From an uncultured Flavihumibacter sp. (GTDB lineage Bacteria; Bacteroidota; Bacteroidia; Chitinophagales; Chitinophagaceae): DNA of 6,299 nt. The stretch covers positions 1-6,299 of the forward strand of contig CAMLPA010000202.1 of the NCBI GenBank assembly GCA_946481605.1, written 5' to 3'. Each line of letters opens with the position of its first letter. Within the stretch, counting starts at the first letter, position 1. Positions 1 to 6,299 of this stretch are shown here, piece after piece. A program made the translations under genes and the position numbers. Under the pieces are notes generated by a model. That model did no database searches. It worked only from the letters and a program-made list of their open reading frames with translations, and was not told the DNA's origin.

Positions 1-51
1 TCGAAAGCAGGGCGCAATATTACAACTTTTTTCCTTAACTTTTGAATACTG

Positions 52-59
52 TAAATTTG
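52..59 (+). promoter_or_regulatory. Candidate Bacteroidota -7 element (TAnnTTTG) just before rel
   Basis: TAAATTTG matches the Bacteroidota TAnnTTTG (-7) consensus exactly. It ends only 4 bases before the rel ATG at 64. No clean TTG (-33) element sits about 19-21 bases upstream; that region holds only a T-rich stretch (27-33). If used, the transcript would start at or next to the ATG and be almost leaderless. The match is short and in AT-rich sequence, so chance is a real alternative, and the true promoter may lie left of the window. Confidence 0.3.
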
Positions 60-63
60 AAGC

Positions 64-2307
64 ATGGATACCGTAGTTGCGCAACCTAAGTACAATCTGA
101 ACGAGGAAGAAGAAAAAAAGCTGATTCTCCGGGAATACCGGTCATTGTTGAGGGCCCTGAAAACAAAACTGAAAAAAGGCGATAAAGAACTGATCCGTAC
201 CGCTTTTGAAATGGCCGTGGAAGCCCATAAATCGATGCGGCGGAAAAGCGGGGAGCCGTATATTCTGCATCCCATCGCGGTTTCTCATATATGTGTGGAC
301 GAGATCGGGCTGGGGGTGCGTTCTTCCATTTGCGCCCTGCTGCACGATACGGTGGAAGATACCGATATCACCCTGGAAGATATTGAAAGGGAATTCGGCC
401 CCGAAATCGCGCGGATCGTGGATGGACTCACCAAAATATCCAACGTCATCGACGCCAATTCTTCGCAACAGGCGGAGAATTTCAAAAAGATACTGCTCAC
501 ACTTACCGACGACCCGCGGGTGATCCTCATCAAACTGAGCGACCGCCTCCACAACATGCGCACCCTCGACAGCATGAAGCGGGAAAAACAACTGAAGATC
601 GCTTCCGAAACGGTTTGGGTGTACGCGCCCCTCGCCCACCGCATGGGCCTGTACAACATCAAGACCGAACTGGAAGACCTTTCCATGAAGTACCTGGAAC
701 CCGATACCTACCGCGAAATCGCCCGGAAACTGGCCGAAACAAAACGCGAAAGAACCCGGTACATCAACGAATTCATCCGCCCGCTCCGCGACCAGTTGGA
801 GAAAACAGGGTTTCATTTCGAAATCCATGGCCGTCCCAAAAGCATCCATTCCATCTGGAACAAAATGAAGAAAAAAGGCGTGGCCTTCGAAGAAGTGTAC
901 GACCTCTTCGCCATCCGCGTGATCCTCAACTCTTCCCCCGAAAAAGAAAAGGAAGAATGCTGGAAAGTGTATTCGCTCATCACCGATCAGTACACGCCCA
1001 GCCCGGAACGTTTGCGCGACTGGCTCAGCAACCCAAAGTCGAACGGGTATGAGGCGCTGCATACTACCGTGATGGGCCCGCAGGGCAAATGGGTGGAAGT
1101 GCAGATACGTACCCACCGCATGAACGAGATCGCCGAAAAAGGGCTCGCCGCCCACTGGAAATACAAAGAAGGGACCAACGACGAATCCCGCTTCGACAAA
1201 TGGTTCCACCAGATCCGCGAAGTGCTCGCCAACCAGGAAGCCGATACCGTCGATTTCCTCCAGGATTTCAAAACGAGTTTCCTCGCAGAAGAAATATATG
1301 TGTATACCCCAAAAGGTGATGTGAAAATGTTGCCCATCGGTTCCACCTCACTCGATTTCGCGTTCTCCATCCACAGCGCCATCGGCTCCAAATGTATCGG
1401 CGCAAAGGTGAACCACAAACTCGTTCCCCTAAGCCATAAACTGCGCAGCGGCGACCAGGTGGAAATCATTACTTCGAATAAGCAGCGCCCCAACGAAGAT
1501 TGGCTGAACATTGTGGTGACGGCAAAGGCGAAAACCAAGATCAAAGACGCGCTGAAGGAAGAAAAAAGAAAGATCGCCGAAGAAGGAAAATATACAGTGC
1601 AACGCAAGCTGGAAGGCATGGGCGCCGCATACAATCAATACAATATTGATGTGCTTACGGCTTTCTACAAACAGGCATCCACACTGGATTTTTTCTACCA
1701 GGTTTCCATCAAATCCATCGACCTGAAAGAGCTGAAAGAGTTCCAGGTGCTGGGCGATAAACTGGAACCGCCCAAGCCTCCTAAACCGGTGATCGAGCAC
1801 AAACCGGAATACAATGAACAAGCATCCAACATCAACCGGAAGGATACAGAACTGATCATTTTCGGGGAAAGCAGCGACCGCATCGTATACAACCTTGCCA
1901 ACTGCTGTAAGCCCATTCCCGGCGATGATGTGTTCGGCTTCGTAACCACAGGAAAGGGCCTCACCATCCACAGAACCAATTGTCCGAACGCCGCCAAACT
2001 CATGGCCAATTACGGACACCGCGTGGTGAAAACCAAGTGGGCCAAGAACAAAGAAATCTCCTTCCTTACGGGCCTGAAAATTGTAGGGTTGGATGATGTA
2101 GGTGTGGTGAACCGCATCACCAATCTTATTTCCGGCGAACTGAGGATCAACATCAACGCTATTACCATTGAAGCGCGGGAAGGCTTGTTTGAAGGCAATA
2201 TCAAAGTATATGTGCACGACAAAGAGGAACTGGAAGAACTGGTTGAGCGGTTGCTGAAACTCCCCGGCATAGAACGGGTTGACCGCTACGATACGGAAGA
2301 GAAATAA
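64..2307 (+). CDS. rel: Bifunctional-type (p)ppGpp synthetase/hydrolase (RelA/SpoT family, long RSH)
   Basis: This cytoplasmic enzyme makes (p)ppGpp from ATP and GTP/GDP and hydrolyses it, so it controls the stringent response. At 747 residues it has normal long-RSH length. The N-terminal HD hydrolase domain (about 45-200) keeps the expected metal and catalytic residues: H55, H94-D95 in ALLHDTVEDT, E98-D99, and D160 in KLSDRLHNMRTL. The synthetase domain (about 250-370) has GRPKS (256-260), YDLFAIR with D280, RLRD (316-319), NGYE (327-330) and E345 in VEVQIRT. The basic RLRD resembles the RxKD of bifunctional Rel/SpoT, not the acidic ExDD of monofunctional RelA. A TGS domain follows (about 409-470), then a helical region (about 475-590), a zinc-finger-like segment with C614-C615, H636 and C640, and a C-terminal ACT domain (about 665-745). 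An in-frame TGA at 58-60 makes ATG 64 the earliest possible start. No Shine-Dalgarno is visible. That it is bifunctional is inferred from the motifs. Confidence 0.97.
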   Translation: MDTVVAQPKYNLNEEEEKKLILREYRSLLRALKTKLKKGDKELIRTAFEMAVEAHKSMRRKSGEPYILHPIAVSHICVDEIGLGVRSSICALLHDTVEDTDITLEDIEREFGPEIARIVDGLTKISNVIDANSSQQAENFKKILLTLTDDPRVILIKLSDRLHNMRTLDSMKREKQLKIASETVWVYAPLAHRMGLYNIKTELEDLSMKYLEPDTYREIARKLAETKRERTRYINEFIRPLRDQLEKTGFHFEIHGRPKSIHSIWNKMKKKGVAFEEVYDLFAIRVILNSSPEKEKEECWKVYSLITDQYTPSPERLRDWLSNPKSNGYEALHTTVMGPQGKWVEVQIRTHRMNEIAEKGLAAHWKYKEGTNDESRFDKWFHQIREVLANQEADTVDFLQDFKTSFLAEEIYVYTPKGDVKMLPIGSTSLDFAFSIHSAIGSKCIGAKVNHKLVPLSHKLRSGDQVEIITSNKQRPNEDWLNIVVTAKAKTKIKDALKEEKRKIAEEGKYTVQRKLEGMGAAYNQYNIDVLTAFYKQASTLDFFYQVSIKSIDLKELKEFQVLGDKLEPPKPPKPVIEHKPEYNEQASNINRKDTELIIFGESSDRIVYNLANCCKPIPGDDVFGFVTTGKGLTIHRTNCPNAAKLMANYGHRVVKTKWAKNKEISFLTGLKIVGLDDVGVVNRITNLISGELRININAITIEAREGLFEGNIKVYVHDKEELEELVERLLKLPGIERVDRYDTEEK

Positions 2308-2340
2308 GGTTGAAGGCTTATTCATTCAAAACTATATTTT

Positions 2341-3153
2341 ATGATACTCGTTCCCACCGATTTTTCCAATGCCGCAAGAGCCGCCGCGGAATACGCCGCT
2401 CAACTCGCCGCCGCTACAAAGCAAAGCCTGTTGCTGTTTCACGCGTATATGTTGCCAACGCCAGTATCCGACCTCCCCTATGTGATGGTAACTGCCGATG
2501 CCCTGCAGGAAGAAAATGAAAAGATGGCCGCCAAAGAAGCGCAGCGACTGAACAACCTTTACCAGGTGCCCGTGGAATGGACCGTTCGCATTGGTGTCCC
2601 TTCTGCAGAAGTAGATGTGCTCACGGAAGAAAAGAACATCGGTTGGGTCGTGATGGGCATGAAAGGAGAAAACGGCCTGGAAAAACTGATCGGCAGTACC
2701 ACCACCAATACCTTAAAACGGGTAAAAGTTCCGGTGATTGTAGTGCCCGAAGGATGTACGTTCCGCCCCTTACAAAGGATCGCCTTCGCTACTGATTTCA
2801 ATCCCTCGCTGCCTCAAAATGTGTACGACAGGATATTTGAACTATCAGAACACTTCCAAAGTACACTTGATGTACTGCATGTTTCCAAACAAGATGAACT
2901 AAGTTCCGAAGAAGCCGCCGGTAAAATAAGAATGTCCGCGGTGCTGAGTAATGTGCCCCACGAATACCATGAAATCCAGGAAAACAAAGTGGTAGACGGT
3001 ATCCTCCACTACCTGGAACAACAACCTGCCGACCTGCTGGTAATGGTGGCGCAGCCGCACCCCTTCCTGGAAGGACTTTTCCACACCAGTCAAACCCGGA
3101 AAATGGCTTTTAATACGCCTATTCCCTTGCTGGTGATCCATCAAAAACACTAA
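2341..3153 (+). CDS. Tandem-domain universal stress protein (UspA family)
   Basis: This is a 270-residue cytoplasmic protein made of two UspA-like domains, about 1-136 and 144-268. Such tandem proteins are common in Bacteroidota and are linked to stress and slow growth; the exact role here is unknown. Domain 1 opens with the typical strand MILVPTDFS. It carries a nucleotide-binding-like loop, G106-x2-G109-x8-G118-S-T, followed by KVPVIVVP (129-136). The spacing is one residue shorter than the usual G-x2-G-x9-G(S/T). Domain 2 opens with IAFATDFN (147-154) and ends with a segment rich in His and Phe (about 231-268) that has no such glycine loop, so it probably does not bind ATP in the standard way. 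The ATG fits because the family's first beta strand begins immediately and an in-frame TGA lies upstream at 2311-2313. It starts 33 bases after rel with no terminator between, so co-transcription is plausible. No Shine-Dalgarno is seen. Confidence 0.92.
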   Translation: MILVPTDFSNAARAAAEYAAQLAAATKQSLLLFHAYMLPTPVSDLPYVMVTADALQEENEKMAAKEAQRLNNLYQVPVEWTVRIGVPSAEVDVLTEEKNIGWVVMGMKGENGLEKLIGSTTTNTLKRVKVPVIVVPEGCTFRPLQRIAFATDFNPSLPQNVYDRIFELSEHFQSTLDVLHVSKQDELSSEEAAGKIRMSAVLSNVPHEYHEIQENKVVDGILHYLEQQPADLLVMVAQPHPFLEGLFHTSQTRKMAFNTPIPLLVIHQKH

Positions 3154-3219
3154 TTATCAAGCAATTAAAAGAAAGGACCGCTATTTCGGTTTCGCCCGTT
3201 CCCATAGTGTAAAAAATTG

Positions 3220-3227
3220 TACCTTTG
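3220..3227 (+). promoter_or_regulatory. Probable promoter (-7 element) of the trigger factor gene
   Basis: TACCTTTG matches the Bacteroidota TAnnTTTG (-7) element exactly and lies in a TTGTACCTTTGCAG context typical of housekeeping promoters in this phylum. A partial -33 element (TTC at 3199-3201) lies 18 bases upstream. Transcription would start near 3233-3235, giving a leader of about 45 bases before ATG 3279. The rest of the 125-base gap (3154-3278) shows no other clear element, and no Shine-Dalgarno precedes the start. Confidence 0.65.
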
Positions 3228-3278
3228 CAGCCCCCAAACAGGGTTTAGAATTCATTTTATACACTTAAATAACTGATA

Positions 3279-4640
3279 ATGGCAACCGTTACGAGGGAAA
3301 ATATCGGTTTACTGAACGACAAGATCACAGTAAAAGTAGCCGGAGAAGACTATCTTCCTTCCTTTGAAAAAGCGCTGAAAACTTACAGCAAAACAGCTAA
3401 TATACCTGGCTTCAGGAAAGGAATGGTACCCGCAGGACTTATCCGCAAAATGCACGGCCAGTCGGTGTTTACCGACGAAGTATTGCGTTCCGTTGAAAAA
3501 CAACTGAACGATTACATGACCACCGAGCAACTGGAGATTTTCGCGCAGCCCCTCCCCATGCCCGAGAACGATGCCCGCCAGCTTGATCTGAACAACCCCG
3601 CTGAATATGCGTTCGCGTTCGAGATCGGTCTGAAACCCAACTTCTCCATCACCGATCTTTCCAAAGGAAAATTCATCGGTTACAAAGTAGAGATCACCGA
3701 AGAGATGATTGATGAGGAAGTGAGCAGGCTCCAGCTCCGTCACGGAAAAATGACCGATCCTGAAACGGTTACTTCCGACGACAACGTGCTGAACATCACT
3801 TTTAAAGAAGCTGATGAAGCCGGTAACGTTGTAGAAGGTGGCATTACAAAAGACAACTCCCTCCTCGTAAAATATTTCTCTGAAGCATTCCGCCCACAAC
3901 TGATGGGCATCGCGGCAGGAGCTACTTTCACTACCACCATCGCCAACGCGTTTGATGGTAAAGAGCAGGAATGGGTACTGGGCGACCTCGGTCTTACAGC
4001 CGCCGACGCCGGTAAAAATTTCATCCTGGAAGTAACCAAGGTAGGACTGGTAGAACGTTCTGAACTCAATGAAGAATTCTTCAAGCAGGTATATCCCGCT
4101 ATCGAGATCAACTCCGCGGATGAATTCCGTGCGCAGGTGAAATCAGAGATCGAACAACACTGGGCCGCGCAAACCCGCAACCAACTGCACGACCAGATTT
4201 TCCACGCCCTCGTGGACGATACACAGATCGATTTCCCCGAAACTTTCCTGAAACGCTGGATGCAGTTCAACCAGGAACAACCCAAAACCGCTGAGCAGGC
4301 TGAAGCCGAGTTCCCCGCGTTTAAGAACCAGTTGAAATGGACCCTGATCGTTGACCAGATCGTGAAAGACAATAAGATCGAAGTTGGTCCGGAAGACATC
4401 AAAGCTTTCGCGAAGCAACAACTCTTCGGTTACATGGGTATGCCCACTTCAGGTGATGACCAACCCTGGATCGAAGATTACGTAAACCGTATGCTGAAGG
4501 ACCGCAAATTCGTAGAAGACAGCTTCCACCGCATCCAGACCGAAAAAGTTTTCGGATGGGCTGAAACACAGGTGAAGCCTAAAGAAGAGAAGATCAGCAC
4601 CGATGCTTTTACAAAGCTGGTGCAGGAGCATAAGCACTAA
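3279..4640 (+). CDS. tig: Trigger factor, ribosome-associated chaperone
   Basis: Trigger factor binds the ribosome at the polypeptide exit tunnel and shields nascent chains. At 453 residues it is close to the usual 430-450. The N-terminal ribosome-binding domain (about 1-125) includes the signature loop IPGFRKG with G44-F45-R46-K47, the site that docks on ribosomal protein L23 in the family. The middle region (about 160-256) sits where the FKBP-like PPIase domain should be. It begins with a typical strand (DNVLNITF) and has an EGG-like turn (186-188), but it lacks a recognisable GMIPGFE-type motif, so prolyl isomerase activity may be weak or absent. The C-terminal helical chaperone arms run from about 260 to 440, including the typical IDFPETFLKRWM segment (317-328). 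The start is fixed by an in-frame TAA at 3270-3272 and homology to the usual N-terminus. It has its own promoter and ends 16 bases before a strong terminator stem. Confidence 0.93.
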   Translation: MATVTRENIGLLNDKITVKVAGEDYLPSFEKALKTYSKTANIPGFRKGMVPAGLIRKMHGQSVFTDEVLRSVEKQLNDYMTTEQLEIFAQPLPMPENDARQLDLNNPAEYAFAFEIGLKPNFSITDLSKGKFIGYKVEITEEMIDEEVSRLQLRHGKMTDPETVTSDDNVLNITFKEADEAGNVVEGGITKDNSLLVKYFSEAFRPQLMGIAAGATFTTTIANAFDGKEQEWVLGDLGLTAADAGKNFILEVTKVGLVERSELNEEFFKQVYPAIEINSADEFRAQVKSEIEQHWAAQTRNQLHDQIFHALVDDTQIDFPETFLKRWMQFNQEQPKTAEQAEAEFPAFKNQLKWTLIVDQIVKDNKIEVGPEDIKAFAKQQLFGYMGMPTSGDDQPWIEDYVNRMLKDRKFVEDSFHRIQTEKVFGWAETQVKPKEEKISTDAFTKLVQEHKH

Positions 4641-4656
4641 TGCTTCCGCTTTAAAT

Positions 4657-4699
4657 AATAAAAAAATCCCCCGGCAAATTACCGGGGGATTTTTTTATT
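4657..4699. terminator. Bidirectional intrinsic terminator between tig and the S41 peptidase gene
   Basis: An 18-bp perfect inverted repeat (4657-4674 and 4682-4699) encloses a 7-base loop, CAAATTA (4675-4681). The inner stem is CCCCCGG/CCGGGGG and the outer part is A-rich on the left and T-rich on the right. RNA read from either strand therefore gives a GC hairpin followed by a U-run. It lies 16 bases after the tig stop and 7 bases beyond the peptidase stop, which is where a shared terminator for two convergent genes belongs. Confidence 0.95.
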
Positions 4700-4706
4700 G
4701 GAGCTA

Positions 4707-6299
4707 TTAAAACGCTTTCTTCTTCTCACTGATCTCTTTCAACATCTCTTTCACCGCCGCTTCTATCTGCGGATCCCTTCCATTCAGGAAATCTTCGTAA
4801 GGCAGCGGAACACGGATATCCGGCTCGAGTTGGAGGTTCTCGGTAGGACGATTTTCTTTCCCGATCGTAGCTACCATTGGGATACCGAATACCAGGGTAG
4901 GATCGATCTGGGTTTCCCACCAAACTGCGGTACCCGTACCCGGAACCGGCATACCTACCAGTTTACCGATGCCATTCTGTTTATAGATATACGGGAAAAT
5001 GAACGCGTCGCTGTAATTTCCTTCGCTCATCAATACCACACTTGGCTTGCTCCAGCGGCCCATTGGTTCGCCGTCTTTCAGGCGGTTGCCCTGCGGTGCG
5101 AAACTGAGGTATTGTTTGCCGCTGAGAAAGGTGTTCAGGTCGTCGTGCAACCAGCCGCCGCCATTGAAGCGGGTGTCTACAATCAAAGCTTCTTTGTCGA
5201 AATTTTTACCGAGCACCACATCGAAGGTACTGCGGAAGCTGCCGTCGTTCATACCCTGAACATGCACGTAACCGATTTTCCCATCGCTCAGTTTGCGCAC
5301 CATATCATCCATCATTTTCAACCAGCGCTTGTACATCAATGAGGCCTCTTCTCCGAAGGAGATCGGTTGAACGATTTCCTCCCAACGTGTTTTGGTAGAT
5401 GGATCATACATGCTCAGTAAGGTATTCTTACCGGTTTTCCTGTTCAGGAACTTAGCCCAGTCGGCATTTTCCGTAATGCTTTCTCCATCAATCTTTTCGA
5501 TGATAGTTCCGGCTTTCACCTTGCTGGACGATTTATCGAGCGGACCACCGGCAATCACTTCAGTCACCTTCAGCCCGTTTCCACCAATACTTTCATCGTA
5601 CAACAAACCAAGTACGGCGGTGGCGTCAGGGTTCTGCATTTGAGGGGAATAACGTCCTCCTGTATGCGAAGCGTTCAGTTCGCCGAGTATTTCGCTCAGC
5701 AGTTCCTGGAAATCGTAATTGTTGGAAATATGCGGCAGGAATCTGGCGTAGTTCTTGTGCAGCGCGGCCCAATCGAGGCCATGAAGTTTTGGATCGTAGA
5801 ATTTCTTTTCCACCTGGCGCACGGCGTGGTCGAGGATGTATTCCCTTTCTTTCGCCTGGTTCAGCACCATTTCTCCATTGATACCGATGGGCGATACTTT
5901 CCCGGATTCATCCACTTTCACGAGGGAGCCGCGGTTGGTAACGAACAGCGTTTTCCCGTCTTTGCTCATTTCAATCCCGCTGGGAGATCCGCCCAGTTTG
6001 GCGAGGATCTTCGTATCATGTGTGCGTGTATCGGTTACCCAGAGGTCGAATCCTTTCTCGAAGGAAGCCAGGTAATACAATTTGCTGCCGTCTTCATTCA
6101 GCACATAATCTGAAACAGATGAACTGTTGATGGTGAGGCGCGCCACGCGGTTCTCGAAGTTTTCCATATCGGGCGACCATGCTTTTTCTTCTTTCTTCGG
6201 CTCGGCCGTTTTGCTGGTTCCTTTCTTATCTGTGGCCGGCGTTTCTTTATCGGCCTTCTCTTTTTCAGTTTTCTCTTTCTCTTCTTTCTCCTTCAGCAA
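4707..6299 (-). CDS. Tricorn-like S41 family peptidase (5' end missing)
   Basis: This is the C-terminal 530 codons of a larger serine peptidase; the reading frame is still open at the right edge, so the true start is outside the window. Counting from the first visible codon, the order is: a Lys/Glu-rich linker (1-39), the end of a beta-propeller with repeated strands such as DGSKLYYL and DGKTLFV (about 55-140), a helical C1 region (about 145-225), a PDZ domain (about 228-300) and the C2 peptidase core (about 320-510). Residues matching the tricorn tetrad are present: S211-H212 in LNASHTGG, nucleophile S430 with D431 in GNYSDAF, and E487 in PTENLQLEPD. The S41 motif RFNGGG (377-382) is also present. 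Tricorn proteases cut peptides released by larger proteases. Bacteroidota homologues often carry a signal peptide, but the N-terminus cannot be seen here, so location is undecided. Its stop (4707-4709) is convergent with tig. Confidence 0.93.
   Translation of the reverse strand: MLKEKEEKEKTEKEKADKETPATDKKGTSKTAEPKKEEKAWSPDMENFENRVARLTINSSSVSDYVLNEDGSKLYYLASFEKGFDLWVTDTRTHDTKILAKLGGSPSGIEMSKDGKTLFVTNRGSLVKVDESGKVSPIGINGEMVLNQAKEREYILDHAVRQVEKKFYDPKLHGLDWAALHKNYARFLPHISNNYDFQELLSEILGELNASHTGGRYSPQMQNPDATAVLGLLYDESIGGNGLKVTEVIAGGPLDKSSSKVKAGTIIEKIDGESITENADWAKFLNRKTGKNTLLSMYDPSTKTRWEEIVQPISFGEEASLMYKRWLKMMDDMVRKLSDGKIGYVHVQGMNDGSFRSTFDVVLGKNFDKEALIVDTRFNGGGWLHDDLNTFLSGKQYLSFAPQGNRLKDGEPMGRWSKPSVVLMSEGNYSDAFIFPYIYKQNGIGKLVGMPVPGTGTAVWWETQIDPTLVFGIPMVATIGKENRPTENLQLEPDIRVPLPYEDFLNGRDPQIEAAVKEMLKEISEKKKAF
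6183..6299 (-). other. Low-complexity Lys/Glu linker inside the tricorn-like peptidase
   Basis: The first 39 visible residues of the peptidase are almost all Lys, Glu, Thr, Asp and Ala, with KEKEEKEK-type runs. The coding strand is purine-rich, so the + strand is a pyrimidine-rich tract with repeated TTCTCTTT-like units. It reads in frame directly into propeller sequence, which makes it an internal charged linker and not a terminal tail. Linkers of this kind within the propeller part are familiar in Bacteroidota tricorn-like proteins. The segment may vary in length between strains because of its repetitive base pattern. Confidence 0.7.

Noticed and set aside
142..1209. Long open frame (355 codons) on the minus strand opposite rel
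   Set aside because: It is fully antisense to a well-conserved gene, its protein is rich in Phe, His and Val with no recognisable domain, and it mirrors the codon pattern of rel.
2305..2312. TAAGGTTG as a possible -7 element for the usp gene
   Set aside because: It mismatches TAnnTTTG at the first T of TTTG, overlaps the rel stop codon, and the nearest upstream TTG (2279-2281) is at a poor distance.
1429..2325. 298-codon open frame on the minus strand opposite the 3' part of rel
   Set aside because: It covers the conserved zinc-finger and ACT coding region of rel in antisense and shows no family resemblance.
3175..3192. Weak hairpin after the usp gene as a terminator
   Set aside because: The stem is only six pairs, two of them G-U, and no U-run follows, so it does not look like an intrinsic terminator.
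3740..4402. 220-codon open frame on the minus strand opposite tig
   Set aside because: It is antisense to the trigger factor coding sequence, has a Ser/Cys-rich composition typical of shadow frames, and has no promoter or domain.
4698..5342. 214-codon open frame on the plus strand opposite the peptidase gene
   Set aside because: It begins inside the terminator stem and runs antisense to the S41 catalytic domain, with no recognisable domain.

Overview
The window looks like ordinary core chromosome of a Bacteroidota bacterium, probably in or near the Chitinophagaceae. Three things in the sequence suggest this. No gene start has a Shine-Dalgarno sequence. There are TAnnTTTG-type (-7) promoter elements upstream of rel and of the trigger factor gene. 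The proteins are also of Bacteroidota type: a long Rel with an RLRD synthetase motif, a tandem universal stress protein with a degenerate second half, a trigger factor with a divergent PPIase domain, and a tricorn-like S41 peptidase with a Lys/Glu linker. The placement comes from pattern recognition, not from a database search.

Layout, left to right. Positions 64-2307 (+) encode a complete bifunctional-type (p)ppGpp synthetase/hydrolase (Rel/SpoT). After 33 bases, 2341-3153 (+) encodes a two-domain universal stress protein. A 125-base gap holds a good Bacteroidota-type promoter, followed by the trigger factor gene at 3279-4640 (+). A perfect 18-bp inverted repeat at 4657-4699 separates it from a convergent gene, a tricorn-like S41 peptidase (4707-6299, -), whose N-terminal part lies beyond the right edge.

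How the genes relate: Rel (stringent response), the universal stress protein, trigger factor (nascent-chain folding) and a tricorn-type protease (oligopeptide breakdown) all fit growth-rate and stress or protein-quality housekeeping. Only rel and usp are close enough to suggest co-transcription. Trigger factor has its own promoter, and the peptidase is on the opposite strand and converges on the shared terminator.

I found no RNA genes, mobile elements, CRISPR arrays or broken genes, and no convincing sign of an undescribed system. No gene-free stretch exceeds 125 bases. The findings below are modest points about motifs and regulation.
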